Shown here: piece after piece, positions 52,401 to 60,315 of the stretch | How the letters are laid out: each line of letters starts with the position of its first letter | Position numbering within the stretch: position 1 is the first letter of the stretch | Source: Clostridiales bacterium UBA6114 | GTDB taxonomy: Bacteria; Bacillota; Clostridia; Oscillospirales; Butyricicoccaceae | Assembly: GCA_002423435.1 (NCBI GenBank) | Contig: DIWE01000039.1 | Location: 62,401-126,400 of the forward strand | DNA length: 64,000 nt | Direction: 5' to 3' | Position numbers and translations under genes: made by a program | Notes under the pieces: generated by a model | What the model was told of the DNA's origin: nothing | What the model saw: only the letters and a program-made list of their open reading frames with translations | The model's database searches: none

Positions 52401-53135
52401 ATGACGCTGCGTCTTGACAGGCTGATATCCGATTCGGGCAAAGCGACGCGAAGCGCCGCGAGGGAAATGATACGCGCGGGCAGAGTGCAGATAAACGGCG
52501 CCGTCTGCAAAAAGCCGGAGACGAAGGTTGATACCGAAACCTGTGAGATCAGAGTGGACAACGAAATGATCCGCTATCGAAGGAACATCTATCTCATGAT
52601 GAACAAACCGGCCGGCTATGTATCCTCGACGGAGGATCCGTCGGAGAAAACGGTCCTTTCGCTTTTGCCGGAGGAGCTTCAAAAACGGGGGCTTTTTCCG
52701 GCGGGCAGGCTGGACAAGGATGCGCAGGGGTTTCTGCTTTTGACCGACGACGGAGCGCTTTCGCATGCGATCACCTCTCCGAAGCGCCATGTGGACAAGG
52801 TTTATTCCGTCAGGGTTTTGGGGAAACTAACCGAAGAGGATGCGGATGCTTTTTCCGCAGGCATCGTCCTTTCCGACGGGCTGCGGTGCAGGCCCTCAAA
52901 ACTTGAGATCGTCAAAAGCGCAGAAATTTCCGAGGCGCTTGTCACCCTGCGCGAGGGGAAGTATCATCAGCTGAAACGAATGGTCGCGAGCCGGGGGAAA
53001 AAGGTGCTCGAATTAAAAAGGTGCTCCATCGGTCAGATCATGCTTGATCCGGGGCTTTTGCCCGGTCAGTGGAGGGCTCTTACTCCCGGAGAAGAGGAAA
53101 AACTCAAAAATTCCGGACGCTTCGAAGGGGATTGA
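52401..53135 (+). CDS. 16S/23S rRNA pseudouridine synthase, RsuA family
   Basis: 244 aa from the ATG that opens the S4 domain (LRLDRLISDSGKATRSAARE); the frame is open upstream, but RsuA proteins start here. The catalytic motif is PAGRLDKDAQGFLLLTDDG (Asp about residue 103), followed by KRHVDKVYSVRV and GKYHQLKRMVAS. It isomerises a specific uridine in rRNA. Its ribosome site (GCGGGG) is weak. It is monocistronic. Confidence 0.9.
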   Translation: MTLRLDRLISDSGKATRSAAREMIRAGRVQINGAVCKKPETKVDTETCEIRVDNEMIRYRRNIYLMMNKPAGYVSSTEDPSEKTVLSLLPEELQKRGLFPAGRLDKDAQGFLLLTDDGALSHAITSPKRHVDKVYSVRVLGKLTEEDADAFSAGIVLSDGLRCRPSKLEIVKSAEISEALVTLREGKYHQLKRMVASRGKKVLELKRCSIGQIMLDPGLLPGQWRALTPGEEEKLKNSGRFEGD

Positions 53136-53306
53136 GAAACGCGGAAAAAGGTGCAGCCAATACGAGCTTTTTTGCGTTTATCAGACAAACGGGTAATTTT
53201 TTTGTGTTTAAAGTGTAAAATAATGCACTATTCACAAATCAGGGTTGAAAAACAGTATTAAAAGGGGTAAAATAACTTATTATAGTTTGTATAAAGGGTG
53301 GGGTTT

Positions 53307-54395
53307 ATGGCAGCTCGTCTTTTTCAGGGGTTATTGCTTCAAATGAGAGATACCGTGGATCGAACTTTTGGCGTGATGGATGCGACAGGGGTTGTGGTCG
53401 CCTGCACGGAGTTGCCGCGAATCGGTGAGGTCAGGGAAGATGTGGCGGTGGAGCTCAGCTATGCCAACAACATGGTTGTTTACAACAATTTCACCTACAA
53501 ACCCGTTCCCGGTTCAACGCCCCGTTTTGATTACGTCGTTTTCGTAAAGGGCGACGATGAAATCGCAAAGGATGTCTGCGGCGTTTTGGCGGTTGCAATC
53601 GGCTCCATCCGCACGCTCTATGACGAAAAACACGACAAGTTTACCTTTATCAAAAACATCATTCTCGACAACATCCTGCCCGGGGATATATACATCAAGT
53701 CACGGGAGCTCCATTTCGGCGGAGACGTGCCGAGGGTTGTTTTTTTTGTCAGGCAGACGAGCAATGTGGACATCGCCGCGATGGATGTGATCTCGGGCCT
53801 GTTTCCGGACAAGCAGAAGGATTTTGTCGTCAATATCAACGAGACGGATATCGTGCTTGTCAAGGAAGTGCGCCCAAACATCGAGACAAAGGAGCTTTAT
53901 CGGATTGCAAAGTCGATCGAGGACGCACTTAACTCCGAGCTGATGATCAGCGCGGCCATCGGCATCGGCACGGTCGTGAGCCAGCTCAAGGATATCGCGA
54001 AATCGTTTAAGGAAGCGCAGGTCGCGATCGATGTCGGCCGCGTCTTCGACAGCGAGAAATCCATTATCAGCTTTGAAAACCTCGGCGTTGGAAGATTGAT
54101 CTATCAGCTGCCGACAACGCTCTGCGAGATGTTTTTATCCGAGGTATTCAGGAAGGAATCGATCGATTCTCTCGATCACGAAACCCTTTTTACCATTCAG
54201 AAGTTTTTTGAGAACAGCTTAAACGTGTCCGAGACGTCGAGAAAGCTGTTTGTCCACAGGAATACACTTGTCTACAGGCTCGAAAAGATTAAAAAGCTCA
54301 CGGGGCTCGATCTGCGTGAGTTTGACCATGCGATTGTCTTCAAGGTGGCGCTTATGGTTAAAAAATACCTGATGTCAAGAGAAAGCAAAAACTGA
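53307..54395 (+). CDS. PucR/CdaR-like transcriptional regulator
   Basis: 362 aa from the ATG behind GGGTGGGG. It has an N-terminal sensory region, a middle GGDEF-like degenerate domain (ISAAIGIGTVVSQLKDIAKS) and the C-terminal PucR helix-turn-helix (NVSETSRKLFVHRNTLVYRL, about 310-329). Such regulators usually control catabolic genes. Here it lies 33 bases before ftsE on the same strand, which is unusual and suggests control of, or co-transcription with, the cell-division block. The signal is unknown. Confidence 0.85.
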   Translation: MAARLFQGLLLQMRDTVDRTFGVMDATGVVVACTELPRIGEVREDVAVELSYANNMVVYNNFTYKPVPGSTPRFDYVVFVKGDDEIAKDVCGVLAVAIGSIRTLYDEKHDKFTFIKNIILDNILPGDIYIKSRELHFGGDVPRVVFFVRQTSNVDIAAMDVISGLFPDKQKDFVVNINETDIVLVKEVRPNIETKELYRIAKSIEDALNSELMISAAIGIGTVVSQLKDIAKSFKEAQVAIDVGRVFDSEKSIISFENLGVGRLIYQLPTTLCEMFLSEVFRKESIDSLDHETLFTIQKFFENSLNVSETSRKLFVHRNTLVYRLEKIKKLTGLDLREFDHAIVFKVALMVKKYLMSRESKN

Positions 54396-54428
54396 CGGGG
54401 ATGTTTTCCGGTTTCAGGGAGGTCATGG

Positions 54429-55124
54429 ATGGTACGGCTGATTGATGTTCATAAAACTTACGACAACGGTACGAAAGCGTTAAGAGGGTTGACGCTTCGG
54501 GTCGACGACGGGGAGTTTGTGTTTCTGGTCGGGCCGTCCGGCTCGGGGAAATCGACCGTCACAAAAATGCTGACCGCCGAGATCCGGCCGAGTGCGGGGA
54601 GAGTCGTTGTCAACAACTACAACATCAACGGCATCCGCTCCGCCGAGGTTCCCTATTTAAGGCGGACGCTCGGAGTGGTCTTTCAGGATTTCAGGCTGAT
54701 CGACAAAAAAAGCGTCTATGAGAACGTGGCCTTTGCCATGCGCGCCGTCGGCGCGTCTCCGCGCACCATCAAAAAAAGGGTGCCCTATATGCTCGATCTT
54801 GTAGGACTTCTGCACAAGGCCAGACGCTGCCCGGACGAGCTCGCCGGAGGCGAGCAGCAACGGGTGGCGATTGCGCGCGCGCTTGTCAACAACCCTTCCC
54901 TGATTATTGCGGACGAGCCCACCGGAAACCTGGATCCGTCGCGGTCTCTTGAAATCATGATGCTTCTCGAACGGATCAATGCCCTCGGGACGACGGTTTT
55001 GGTGGTGACTCATGAAAAAGAACTGGTCAACCGGTTTTCCAAAAGGGTCGTCGCCCTGGACGGGGGCATGATCATCAGCGACAGGATGGGCGGATATTAT
55101 CAGAATGAAACGGTTAGACTTTAA
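54429..55124 (+). CDS. ftsE: Cell-division ATP-binding protein FtsE
   Basis: 231 aa ABC ATPase: Walker A GPSGSGKST (about 36-44), signature LAGGEQQRVAIARAL, Walker B LIIADEPTGNLDP, H-loop VVTHEKEL. It drives the FtsX membrane subunit, which activates peptidoglycan hydrolases at the septum or wall. GGGAGG precedes the start. It overlaps ftsX by 20 bases. Confidence 0.96.
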   Translation: MVRLIDVHKTYDNGTKALRGLTLRVDDGEFVFLVGPSGSGKSTVTKMLTAEIRPSAGRVVVNNYNINGIRSAEVPYLRRTLGVVFQDFRLIDKKSVYENVAFAMRAVGASPRTIKKRVPYMLDLVGLLHKARRCPDELAGGEQQRVAIARALVNNPSLIIADEPTGNLDPSRSLEIMMLLERINALGTTVLVVTHEKELVNRFSKRVVALDGGMIISDRMGGYYQNETVRL

Positions 55125-55992
55125 ATATTTTCTCCAACAGGGAATCAGGAGCATTTTCTCGCACGGGTTTATGAGCTTCGCCGCCGTCGGCGTTATCGCG
55201 GCGTGCCTCATCATCACGGGCAGCTTTTCGCTGATTGCGTTCAACGTCGACCGGATGATCGCCGACGTTGAAGCGGAAAGCGAGATTACGGTGTACATAG
55301 ACGAGGCGCTTTCGCTTGAAGATGCCCGCGCGGTAAAATCCGAGATCACTGCGATCGCAAACGTCGACAGCGCGGAGTTTGTATCGAAAGAGCAGGCGCT
55401 CCAGGATTTTAAGAAGCAGCTCGGCGAGGACGCGTCGCTCGTCAGCGGCCTTGAGGAAGACAACCCGCTGCGGCATAGCTTCCGCATCCGTATGAAGGAT
55501 GTGGCGCTGCACCAGGAAACGGTGGACGCATTGAAAAAGATTCCAAAGATCGCGTCCGTTTCGAGCCGCAAGGATATCTCCGACAAGCTGGTGAAAGTCC
55601 GCTCGGTCACAAATGCGGTCTCGATCATGCTGATTATGCTGCTCGGCGCCGTCTCCATATTTATCATTTCCAATACTGTAAAGCTTGCAACATTTACAAG
55701 AAGAGAAGAAATCGCGATTATGAAAATGGTCGGTGCGACCAACGGATTTATCCGCGCCCCGTTTGTGGTCGAGGGTTTTCTGCTCGGCATTGCGGCGGCC
55801 GTGGTTGGTTTTTTCCTGCAATGGGGCATCTATTCGTATATCGGCAAGACGATTGTCGAGGGAATCGGCATTTTTTCGCTTGTTCCGTTTGCGGATGTCT
55901 GGCCGACCGTTGTATTGACCTTGCTTTGCGCCGGAGTCGTGGTCGGCGCGGGCGGAAGCATGCTTGCCATACGCAAGTTCCTGAATGTGTAA
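55105..55992 (+). CDS. ftsX: Cell-division membrane protein FtsX
   Basis: 295 aa with four membrane helices: one at 22-45, an external loop of about 120 residues, then three near the C-terminus (SIMLIMLLGAVSIFIISNTV, the FVVEGFLLGIAAAVVGFFLQ region and the last helix). The REEIAIMKMVGATNGFIRAP coupling helix is conserved. The external loop should contact the M23 hydrolase encoded 15 bases downstream. Confidence 0.95.
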   Translation: MKRLDFKYFLQQGIRSIFSHGFMSFAAVGVIAACLIITGSFSLIAFNVDRMIADVEAESEITVYIDEALSLEDARAVKSEITAIANVDSAEFVSKEQALQDFKKQLGEDASLVSGLEEDNPLRHSFRIRMKDVALHQETVDALKKIPKIASVSSRKDISDKLVKVRSVTNAVSIMLIMLLGAVSIFIISNTVKLATFTRREEIAIMKMVGATNGFIRAPFVVEGFLLGIAAAVVGFFLQWGIYSYIGKTIVEGIGIFSLVPFADVWPTVVLTLLCAGVVVGAGGSMLAIRKFLNV

Positions 55993-56007
55993 AACAGGGA
56001 GGAAAAG

Positions 56008-57198
56008 ATGAAAAACTGGAATAAAAAACGAATGATGGCATCCATACTGGCGGCGTTCCTGGCTGGTTTAATGATTTTTTCCGTTTTGTCCGGGCTTTTC
56101 TCCGTAAGCGCCTCCGCCGCGTCGCAATCATCGGTGAATTCCCTCAAAAACCGGCTCAATGAAATCGAGAAAAAGAAAGATTCCATTGAAAACGAGCTCA
56201 AGGGTATCAAAAATGACAAGAAGACGATAAACGAGAGAAAGGCTGCGCTCGACGCCCAGATAGAGGTTGCGGAGGAAGAGATCGGCGCGACGAACGAGCT
56301 CATAACCGAGTACTCCGGACTGATTGAAATAAAGGAGAAAGAGCTTTCCAAAAAGGAAGAAGAGGAAAGCGCCCAGTACGAGCTTTTTAAGAAGCGGGTC
56401 CGGGCGATGTACGAAAACGGGGAAACGGGATACCTCGGGATTTTGTTGTCGACGGACAATTTTTCCGATATGCTTTCGCGGTTTGAGATCATTTCCCAGA
56501 TCGTCGATTACGATAAAAAGCTGATTCAGGAAATCAGGGACAACATCGCTCAGATCGAAGAGGAAAAGGCCTCGCTTTCATCGGATAAGGAAGAACAGGA
56601 AACGCTGAAAGCGTCCCTGGTCGAAAAGAGCGCTTCGCTGAAGGCAAAATACGACGAGAGCGAAAAGATGATGCGGGAGCTTGAGCAAAACGAGGAGAAA
56701 TATAAGCAGGATATTGCGGAGATAGAAAAAGAAGAGGACAAGATCCAAAAGCAGATCGAGGCGGAGCTTGCGAAGCTCTCCAAGGGCACGACCTATGTCG
56801 GAGGCGATTTTCTCTGGCCCTGCCCCGGTTATTCGGAAATAACGTCGAGCTTCGGCTGGAGGTATCATCCGATCCTGCACGTCAACAAGCTCCACACGGG
56901 GACGGATATCGGAGCGCCGACGGGCGCCAAGGCGGTCGCCGCGAACACCGGCACGGTCGTCACCTCCGAATATAACACGGCATACGGGAATTACGTCATC
57001 GTTGACCATGGCGGCGGCAAAGCTACCCTCTATGCCCATCTGTCGAAAAGATCGGTTTCAAAAGGGGACAAGGTGCAAAAAGGCCAGCAGATCGGGCTGG
57101 TCGGCTCCACAGGGTATGCAACCGGGCCGCACCTCCATTTTGAGATCCGGATCAACGGTTCGCCGGTAGACCCGATGAGCTATTTTAAGAAAAGTTAA
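56008..57198 (+). CDS. Murein hydrolase activator/M23 peptidase with coiled-coil domain
   Basis: 396 aa. Signal peptide (ILAAFLAGLMIFSVLSGLFS), then a long coiled coil (about 35-265, Lys/Glu-rich), then a LytM/M23 domain. Zinc and catalytic motifs are intact: HTGTDIGAPTGAK (HxxxD), LYAHLS and GPHLHFEIR (HxH). The coiled coil is the type that binds FtsX, and the adjacency to ftsEX supports it, as in PcsB/EnvC systems. Because its zinc ligands are present it is likely an active endopeptidase and not merely an activator. Confidence 0.93.
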   Translation: MKNWNKKRMMASILAAFLAGLMIFSVLSGLFSVSASAASQSSVNSLKNRLNEIEKKKDSIENELKGIKNDKKTINERKAALDAQIEVAEEEIGATNELITEYSGLIEIKEKELSKKEEEESAQYELFKKRVRAMYENGETGYLGILLSTDNFSDMLSRFEIISQIVDYDKKLIQEIRDNIAQIEEEKASLSSDKEEQETLKASLVEKSASLKAKYDESEKMMRELEQNEEKYKQDIAEIEKEEDKIQKQIEAELAKLSKGTTYVGGDFLWPCPGYSEITSSFGWRYHPILHVNKLHTGTDIGAPTGAKAVAANTGTVVTSEYNTAYGNYVIVDHGGGKATLYAHLSKRSVSKGDKVQKGQQIGLVGSTGYATGPHLHFEIRINGSPVDPMSYFKKS

Positions 57199-57210
57199 AA
57201 GAGGGAAAGA

Positions 57211-58440
57211 ATGAAGAAAAAACTATCCTGGTTTGACGCTTTGATGCTGATGCTGCTTGCGGCCGTTACCGCGGGCAGTATCGCATATTTGATGAGTCTT
57301 CAGAATTTTAACAGCCGTCTTGACAGCTTAAAGCAGAAAGAAACCGATTATGCCAAATTTGACAAGGTAAAAGAGAATGTACAGCTTTATTTTATTGGGG
57401 ATTCCGATGAGGACGCGTTGATGGACGGCGCGATGAAAGGATATATCGACGCGCTCGGCGACAAGTGGTCGCATTACCTGACAAAGGAAGAATACGCCCA
57501 GATACAGCAGGACCTGAAAAACCAATACGCGGGTGTCGGCCTGACCGTGAGCTTCGACACGGAAACGGATACGCTGGTCGTTACCGACGTGTTCGGAGGC
57601 TCGCCCGCCGAGAAGGCCGGGATCAAAAAGCTGGATGAAGTCCTGAAGATCGACGGAAAGAGCATCGCTGCCTTAAGCAGCAACGAGCTTTTGGAGGGGC
57701 TTCGCGGCGAGCTCGGCACGGTGGTCAGGCTGGAGCTGCAAAACGCGGAGACCGGGAAAACCTATACCTGCGAGCTCACCCGTGAAAACATCGCGGTACA
57801 GGCCGTAAAGGGCGAAATGCTTGATGGCTCGGTCGGCCTTGTCACAATCAGGAATTTCGACGACGGCGTCGACGCGCAGTTTAAGACCCAGGTAAACGAC
57901 CTGATCAAGGCGGGCGCGAAGGCCCTTATATTTGACGTCAGATTCAATAACGGAGGCTCGACCGCGAGCATGATTCCGGCGCTCGACATGCTTTTGCCGA
58001 AGGTAACGGTGTTCTCCATGCGCGATAAAAACGGCCAGGGGCAGGATTATATGTCCGACGAGGCGGAAATCAAAATTCCGATGGCGGTGCTTGTAAACGA
58101 GTATTCGATCAGCGCCGCGGAATATTTTGCGGCGGTGCTGCAGGAATACGAAAAGGCCGAGATCATCGGCACGAAGACGACCGGGAAATGCTATGCGCAG
58201 GAGCTGATCGGCCTGCCGGACGGCTCGGGGCTTTATCTGTCGACCAAGATGTTTTTGACACCGAAGGGCGTAAACCTCGCGGAGACGGGGGTAACTCCGG
58301 ACTACGAGGTAAAGATGTCGGACAAGGATATGTCAAATTTCGCAATTCTCTCAAAGGCCCAGGATATCCAGTTGCAAAAGGCTTTAAGCGTCGTTTCCTC
58401 TAAGCTGAATCAGGGGGAAACGGTGAAGCCGGCAAGCTGA
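57211..58440 (+). CDS. S41-family C-terminal processing protease (CtpA-like)
   Basis: 409 aa. N-terminal membrane anchor (ALMLMLLAAVTAGSIAYLMS), PDZ domain (GVGLTVSFDTETDTLVVTDV, about 110-190) and the S41 core. The catalytic Ser lies in NEYSISAAEYFAAVL and the Lys in GTKTTGKCYAQ. It degrades or matures cell-envelope proteins. It is last in the ftsEX block, and such proteases often control the level of the neighbouring murein hydrolase. Behind it lies TIR element III. Confidence 0.93.
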   Translation: MKKKLSWFDALMLMLLAAVTAGSIAYLMSLQNFNSRLDSLKQKETDYAKFDKVKENVQLYFIGDSDEDALMDGAMKGYIDALGDKWSHYLTKEEYAQIQQDLKNQYAGVGLTVSFDTETDTLVVTDVFGGSPAEKAGIKKLDEVLKIDGKSIAALSSNELLEGLRGELGTVVRLELQNAETGKTYTCELTRENIAVQAVKGEMLDGSVGLVTIRNFDDGVDAQFKTQVNDLIKAGAKALIFDVRFNNGGSTASMIPALDMLLPKVTVFSMRDKNGQGQDYMSDEAEIKIPMAVLVNEYSISAAEYFAAVLQEYEKAEIIGTKTTGKCYAQELIGLPDGSGLYLSTKMFLTPKGVNLAETGVTPDYEVKMSDKDMSNFAILSKAQDIQLQKALSVVSSKLNQGETVKPAS

Positions 58441-58452
58441 GTGAGACATAAA

Positions 58453-58472
58453 AGGCGGCTTACCAGCCGCCT
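58453..58472 (+). terminator. Protease-gene terminator hairpin, copy 1 (without T-tract)
   Basis: AGGCGGC-TTACCA-GCCGCCT, followed by GAGGC and element III. The identical 20 bases recur at 58,701-58,720 with a T-tract. Confidence 0.8.
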
Positions 58473-58477
58473 GAGGC

Positions 58478-58695
58478 TGTCGATAAAGTCGACAGCCTTT
58501 CGAGAGGGAATCCCATTCCCTCTCGAGGAGCACCCCAAGCGATCATGATCGCTTGGGGACCCCGCCTCCCCCAGGGGCGGACAAAACCTTTGGTTTTGTC
58601 CAGAGTGTCCTTCGGCGGTGCATGTCCGCCTCCGGACAAATCAAAATTTAAGGTGCCTCGGCCCCTTAAAAATCCCCGGAACCACTTTTTTGACA
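58478..58695. repeat. TIR element III: 218-bp multi-hairpin element
   Basis: Left end TGTCGATAAAGTCGACA; right end inverted TGTCAAAAAAGTGG. Internal hairpins are CGAGAGGGAAT/ATTCCCTCTCG (58,501-58,525), a 26-base perfect palindrome starting CCCCAAGCGATCA (58,533-58,558) followed by ACCCCG, and GGACAAAACC/GGTTTTGTCC. The order and size of the first hairpins match element I, with different stem bases that still pair. Confidence 0.8.
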
Positions 58696-58700
58696 AGCTG

Positions 58701-58726
58701 AGGCGGCTTACCAGCCGCCTTTTTTA
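58701..58726 (+). terminator. Protease-gene terminator hairpin, copy 2 (with T-tract)
   Basis: An exact copy of the hairpin at 58,453-58,472, followed by TTTTTAA. Confidence 0.85.
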
Positions 58727-58739
58727 ATATATTTTTTGG

Positions 58740-58768
58740 TTGACATTTTATTTTGCCTCGCGTATAAT
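58740..58768 (+). promoter_or_regulatory. ilv operon promoter
   Basis: TTGACA, 17-base spacer, TATAAT: a consensus sigma-A promoter. Confidence 0.92.
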
Positions 58769-58813
58769 GTGAAAAAGACGTTTTACGGCAATAAGAGAGG
58801 TTATTCGTTCGAC

Positions 58814-58966
58814 ATGTTGAATTTAACCGTTTTGCTTACAGCTATTATAGGCATTATTGTGGAGAAGATCGTATTTGCGATTATTCTCCTTGTAGTCGTG
58901 CTTGTAATTAGCAGGAGGCGAGACGGTATCGACTCTGAATGCACGCCCGGGGCTTTGCCCGGGTAA
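58814..58966 (+). CDS. Branched-chain amino-acid leader peptide (attenuator)
   Basis: 50 codons, ATG about 45 bases after the -10 box. 22 of residues 2-32 are Ile, Leu or Val, including ten in a row (IILLVVVLVI, residues 23-32), plus two Thr; the tail is SRRRDGIDSECTPGALPG. An AGAGAGG lies 13 bases upstream, rather far. Position between a consensus promoter and an intrinsic terminator, and the operon behind it, make it a ribosome-stalling sensor of branched-chain aminoacyl-tRNA. A genuine small membrane protein is the alternative, since the peptide is also very hydrophobic. Confidence 0.75.
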   Translation: MLNLTVLLTAIIGIIVEKIVFAIILLVVVLVISRRRDGIDSECTPGALPG

Positions 58967-59026
58967 ACGCAGAGAGGATCATACGGCCTTCGCCTGATTT
59001 AAGAAATCGGCGAAGGCCTTTTTTAT
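58917..59026 (+). promoter_or_regulatory. ilv attenuator: antiterminator and terminator
   Basis: Terminator: GGCCTTCGCC pairs with GGCGAAGGCC, extended by GATTT/AAATC, then TTTTTTATT (58,985-59,026). An alternative helix can form between GGCGAG-GTAT-CTC (58,917-58,935, just after the Ile/Leu/Val codons) and GAG-ATAC-CTTCGCC (58,974-58,994), which would remove the 5' terminator arm. A CCCGGG/CCCGGG hairpin sits between at 58,946-58,963. Confidence 0.72.
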
Positions 59027-59056
59027 TCTTTTTATTCTGGCTTGGAGGGGTTTTCA

Positions 59057-60262
59057 TTGACGGTAAAAGACATTGAGAAGGCGGCAGGGCGGCTTCAGGG
59101 AGTTTTGCATCACATTCCCTTGAGCTCGTCAAAGACCTTTTCGGACATGAGCGGGGCGGAGCTGTACTTAAAGTACGAGAATCAGCAAAAAACCGGCTCG
59201 TTCAAGGTCAGGGGCGCTTACAACAAGATTGCGAAGCTCCTGGAGAACGAAGAAGTGCATACGGTGATCGCGTCGAGCGCGGGCAATCACGCGCAGGGGG
59301 TCGCGTTTGCCGCCTGTGCGCTGAACCTAAAGTCGATTATCGTCATGCCGAGAGCGACCCCGATCGCAAAAATCTCGGCGACCGAGGGGTACGGGGCCGA
59401 GGTGGTCCTTGACGGCGACTGCTACGACGACGCTTATGCAAAAGCGATGGAGATCCAGAAGGAAACGGGCGCGGCGTTTATCCACCCCTTTGACGACTTC
59501 GACGTCATAGCGGGACAGGGCACGATCGCGATTGAAATTTTCAGGGAGGTTCCGATGGTCGACGTCATTGTAGTCCCCGCGGGCGGCGGGGGGCTGCTCG
59601 CGGGGATTGCCTACTATGTAAAACAGATCAACCCACGCGTCAAACTGGTCGGCGTGCAGGCGCAGGGCGCGGACGCCATCGTGCGGTCTTTCCGGAAAAA
59701 AGAGCGCGTTTTTACCGATTCGGTGCTGACGATCGCCGACGGGATCGCGGTCAAGGCGCCCGGCAGCCTGACGGTCGAGATGATCAACCGATATGTCGAC
59801 GAGATGGTGACCGTAACCGACGCGCAGATCGCGGAGGCGATTTTGCTCCTGATCGAACGGTGCAAGCAGGTCGTTGAGCCGGCGGGGGCCGCGGCGCTCG
59901 CCGCTATATTGAACCGCAAGCTCGACATCCAAGGAAAACGGGTGGCCTGCGTTTTGTCAGGCGGCAATATCGACGTGAGCTTTATCCACAAAATCGTGGA
60001 GAAGGGGCTGATCACGCGGGGAAGGCAGATGAAATTCCGGACGGTCCTGCCGGACGTCCCCGGCAGCCTGCAGCGCTTTTCGGGCATCATCGCGGGAGAA
60101 AACGCAAACATCATCATGATCCAGTACGACAGGCTTTTAGCGGAGCTTAAGCTAAACGAGGCAGTGCTGCACGTCGCCTGCGAGGTCGGGAGCATCGAGC
60201 ACGGAGAGGCGCTCGTGCGAAAGCTGGAGAAGGAAAACTACAGGGTCACGATGGAGTCATAA
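59057..60262 (+). CDS. ilvA: Threonine ammonia-lyase (biosynthetic threonine dehydratase)
   Basis: 401 aa from TTG, chosen because GGAGGGG lies six bases upstream; an earlier TTG overlaps that site. PLP motif KTGSFKVRGAYNK (Lys about residue 51), SSAGNHAQGVA, glycine loop PAGGGGLLAG and a C-terminal single ACT domain (RTVLPDVPGSLQRFSGIIAG). It converts threonine to 2-oxobutanoate, the first step to isoleucine. Leading the operon under the branched-chain attenuator supports a biosynthetic role. Confidence 0.94.
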   Translation: MTVKDIEKAAGRLQGVLHHIPLSSSKTFSDMSGAELYLKYENQQKTGSFKVRGAYNKIAKLLENEEVHTVIASSAGNHAQGVAFAACALNLKSIIVMPRATPIAKISATEGYGAEVVLDGDCYDDAYAKAMEIQKETGAAFIHPFDDFDVIAGQGTIAIEIFREVPMVDVIVVPAGGGGLLAGIAYYVKQINPRVKLVGVQAQGADAIVRSFRKKERVFTDSVLTIADGIAVKAPGSLTVEMINRYVDEMVTVTDAQIAEAILLLIERCKQVVEPAGAAALAAILNRKLDIQGKRVACVLSGGNIDVSFIHKIVEKGLITRGRQMKFRTVLPDVPGSLQRFSGIIAGENANIIMIQYDRLLAELKLNEAVLHVACEVGSIEHGEALVRKLEKENYRVTMES

Positions 60263-60315
60263 CGCATCAAGGGGCAGAAAAGGCAAAACGTAAATCTCAA
60301 TAAGGGGAAACGACT

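Noticed and set aside
58736..58966. Longer version of the branched-chain leader peptide starting at a TTG
   Set aside because: That start overlaps the -35 box of the consensus promoter and would not be in the transcript; the internal ATG is used instead.
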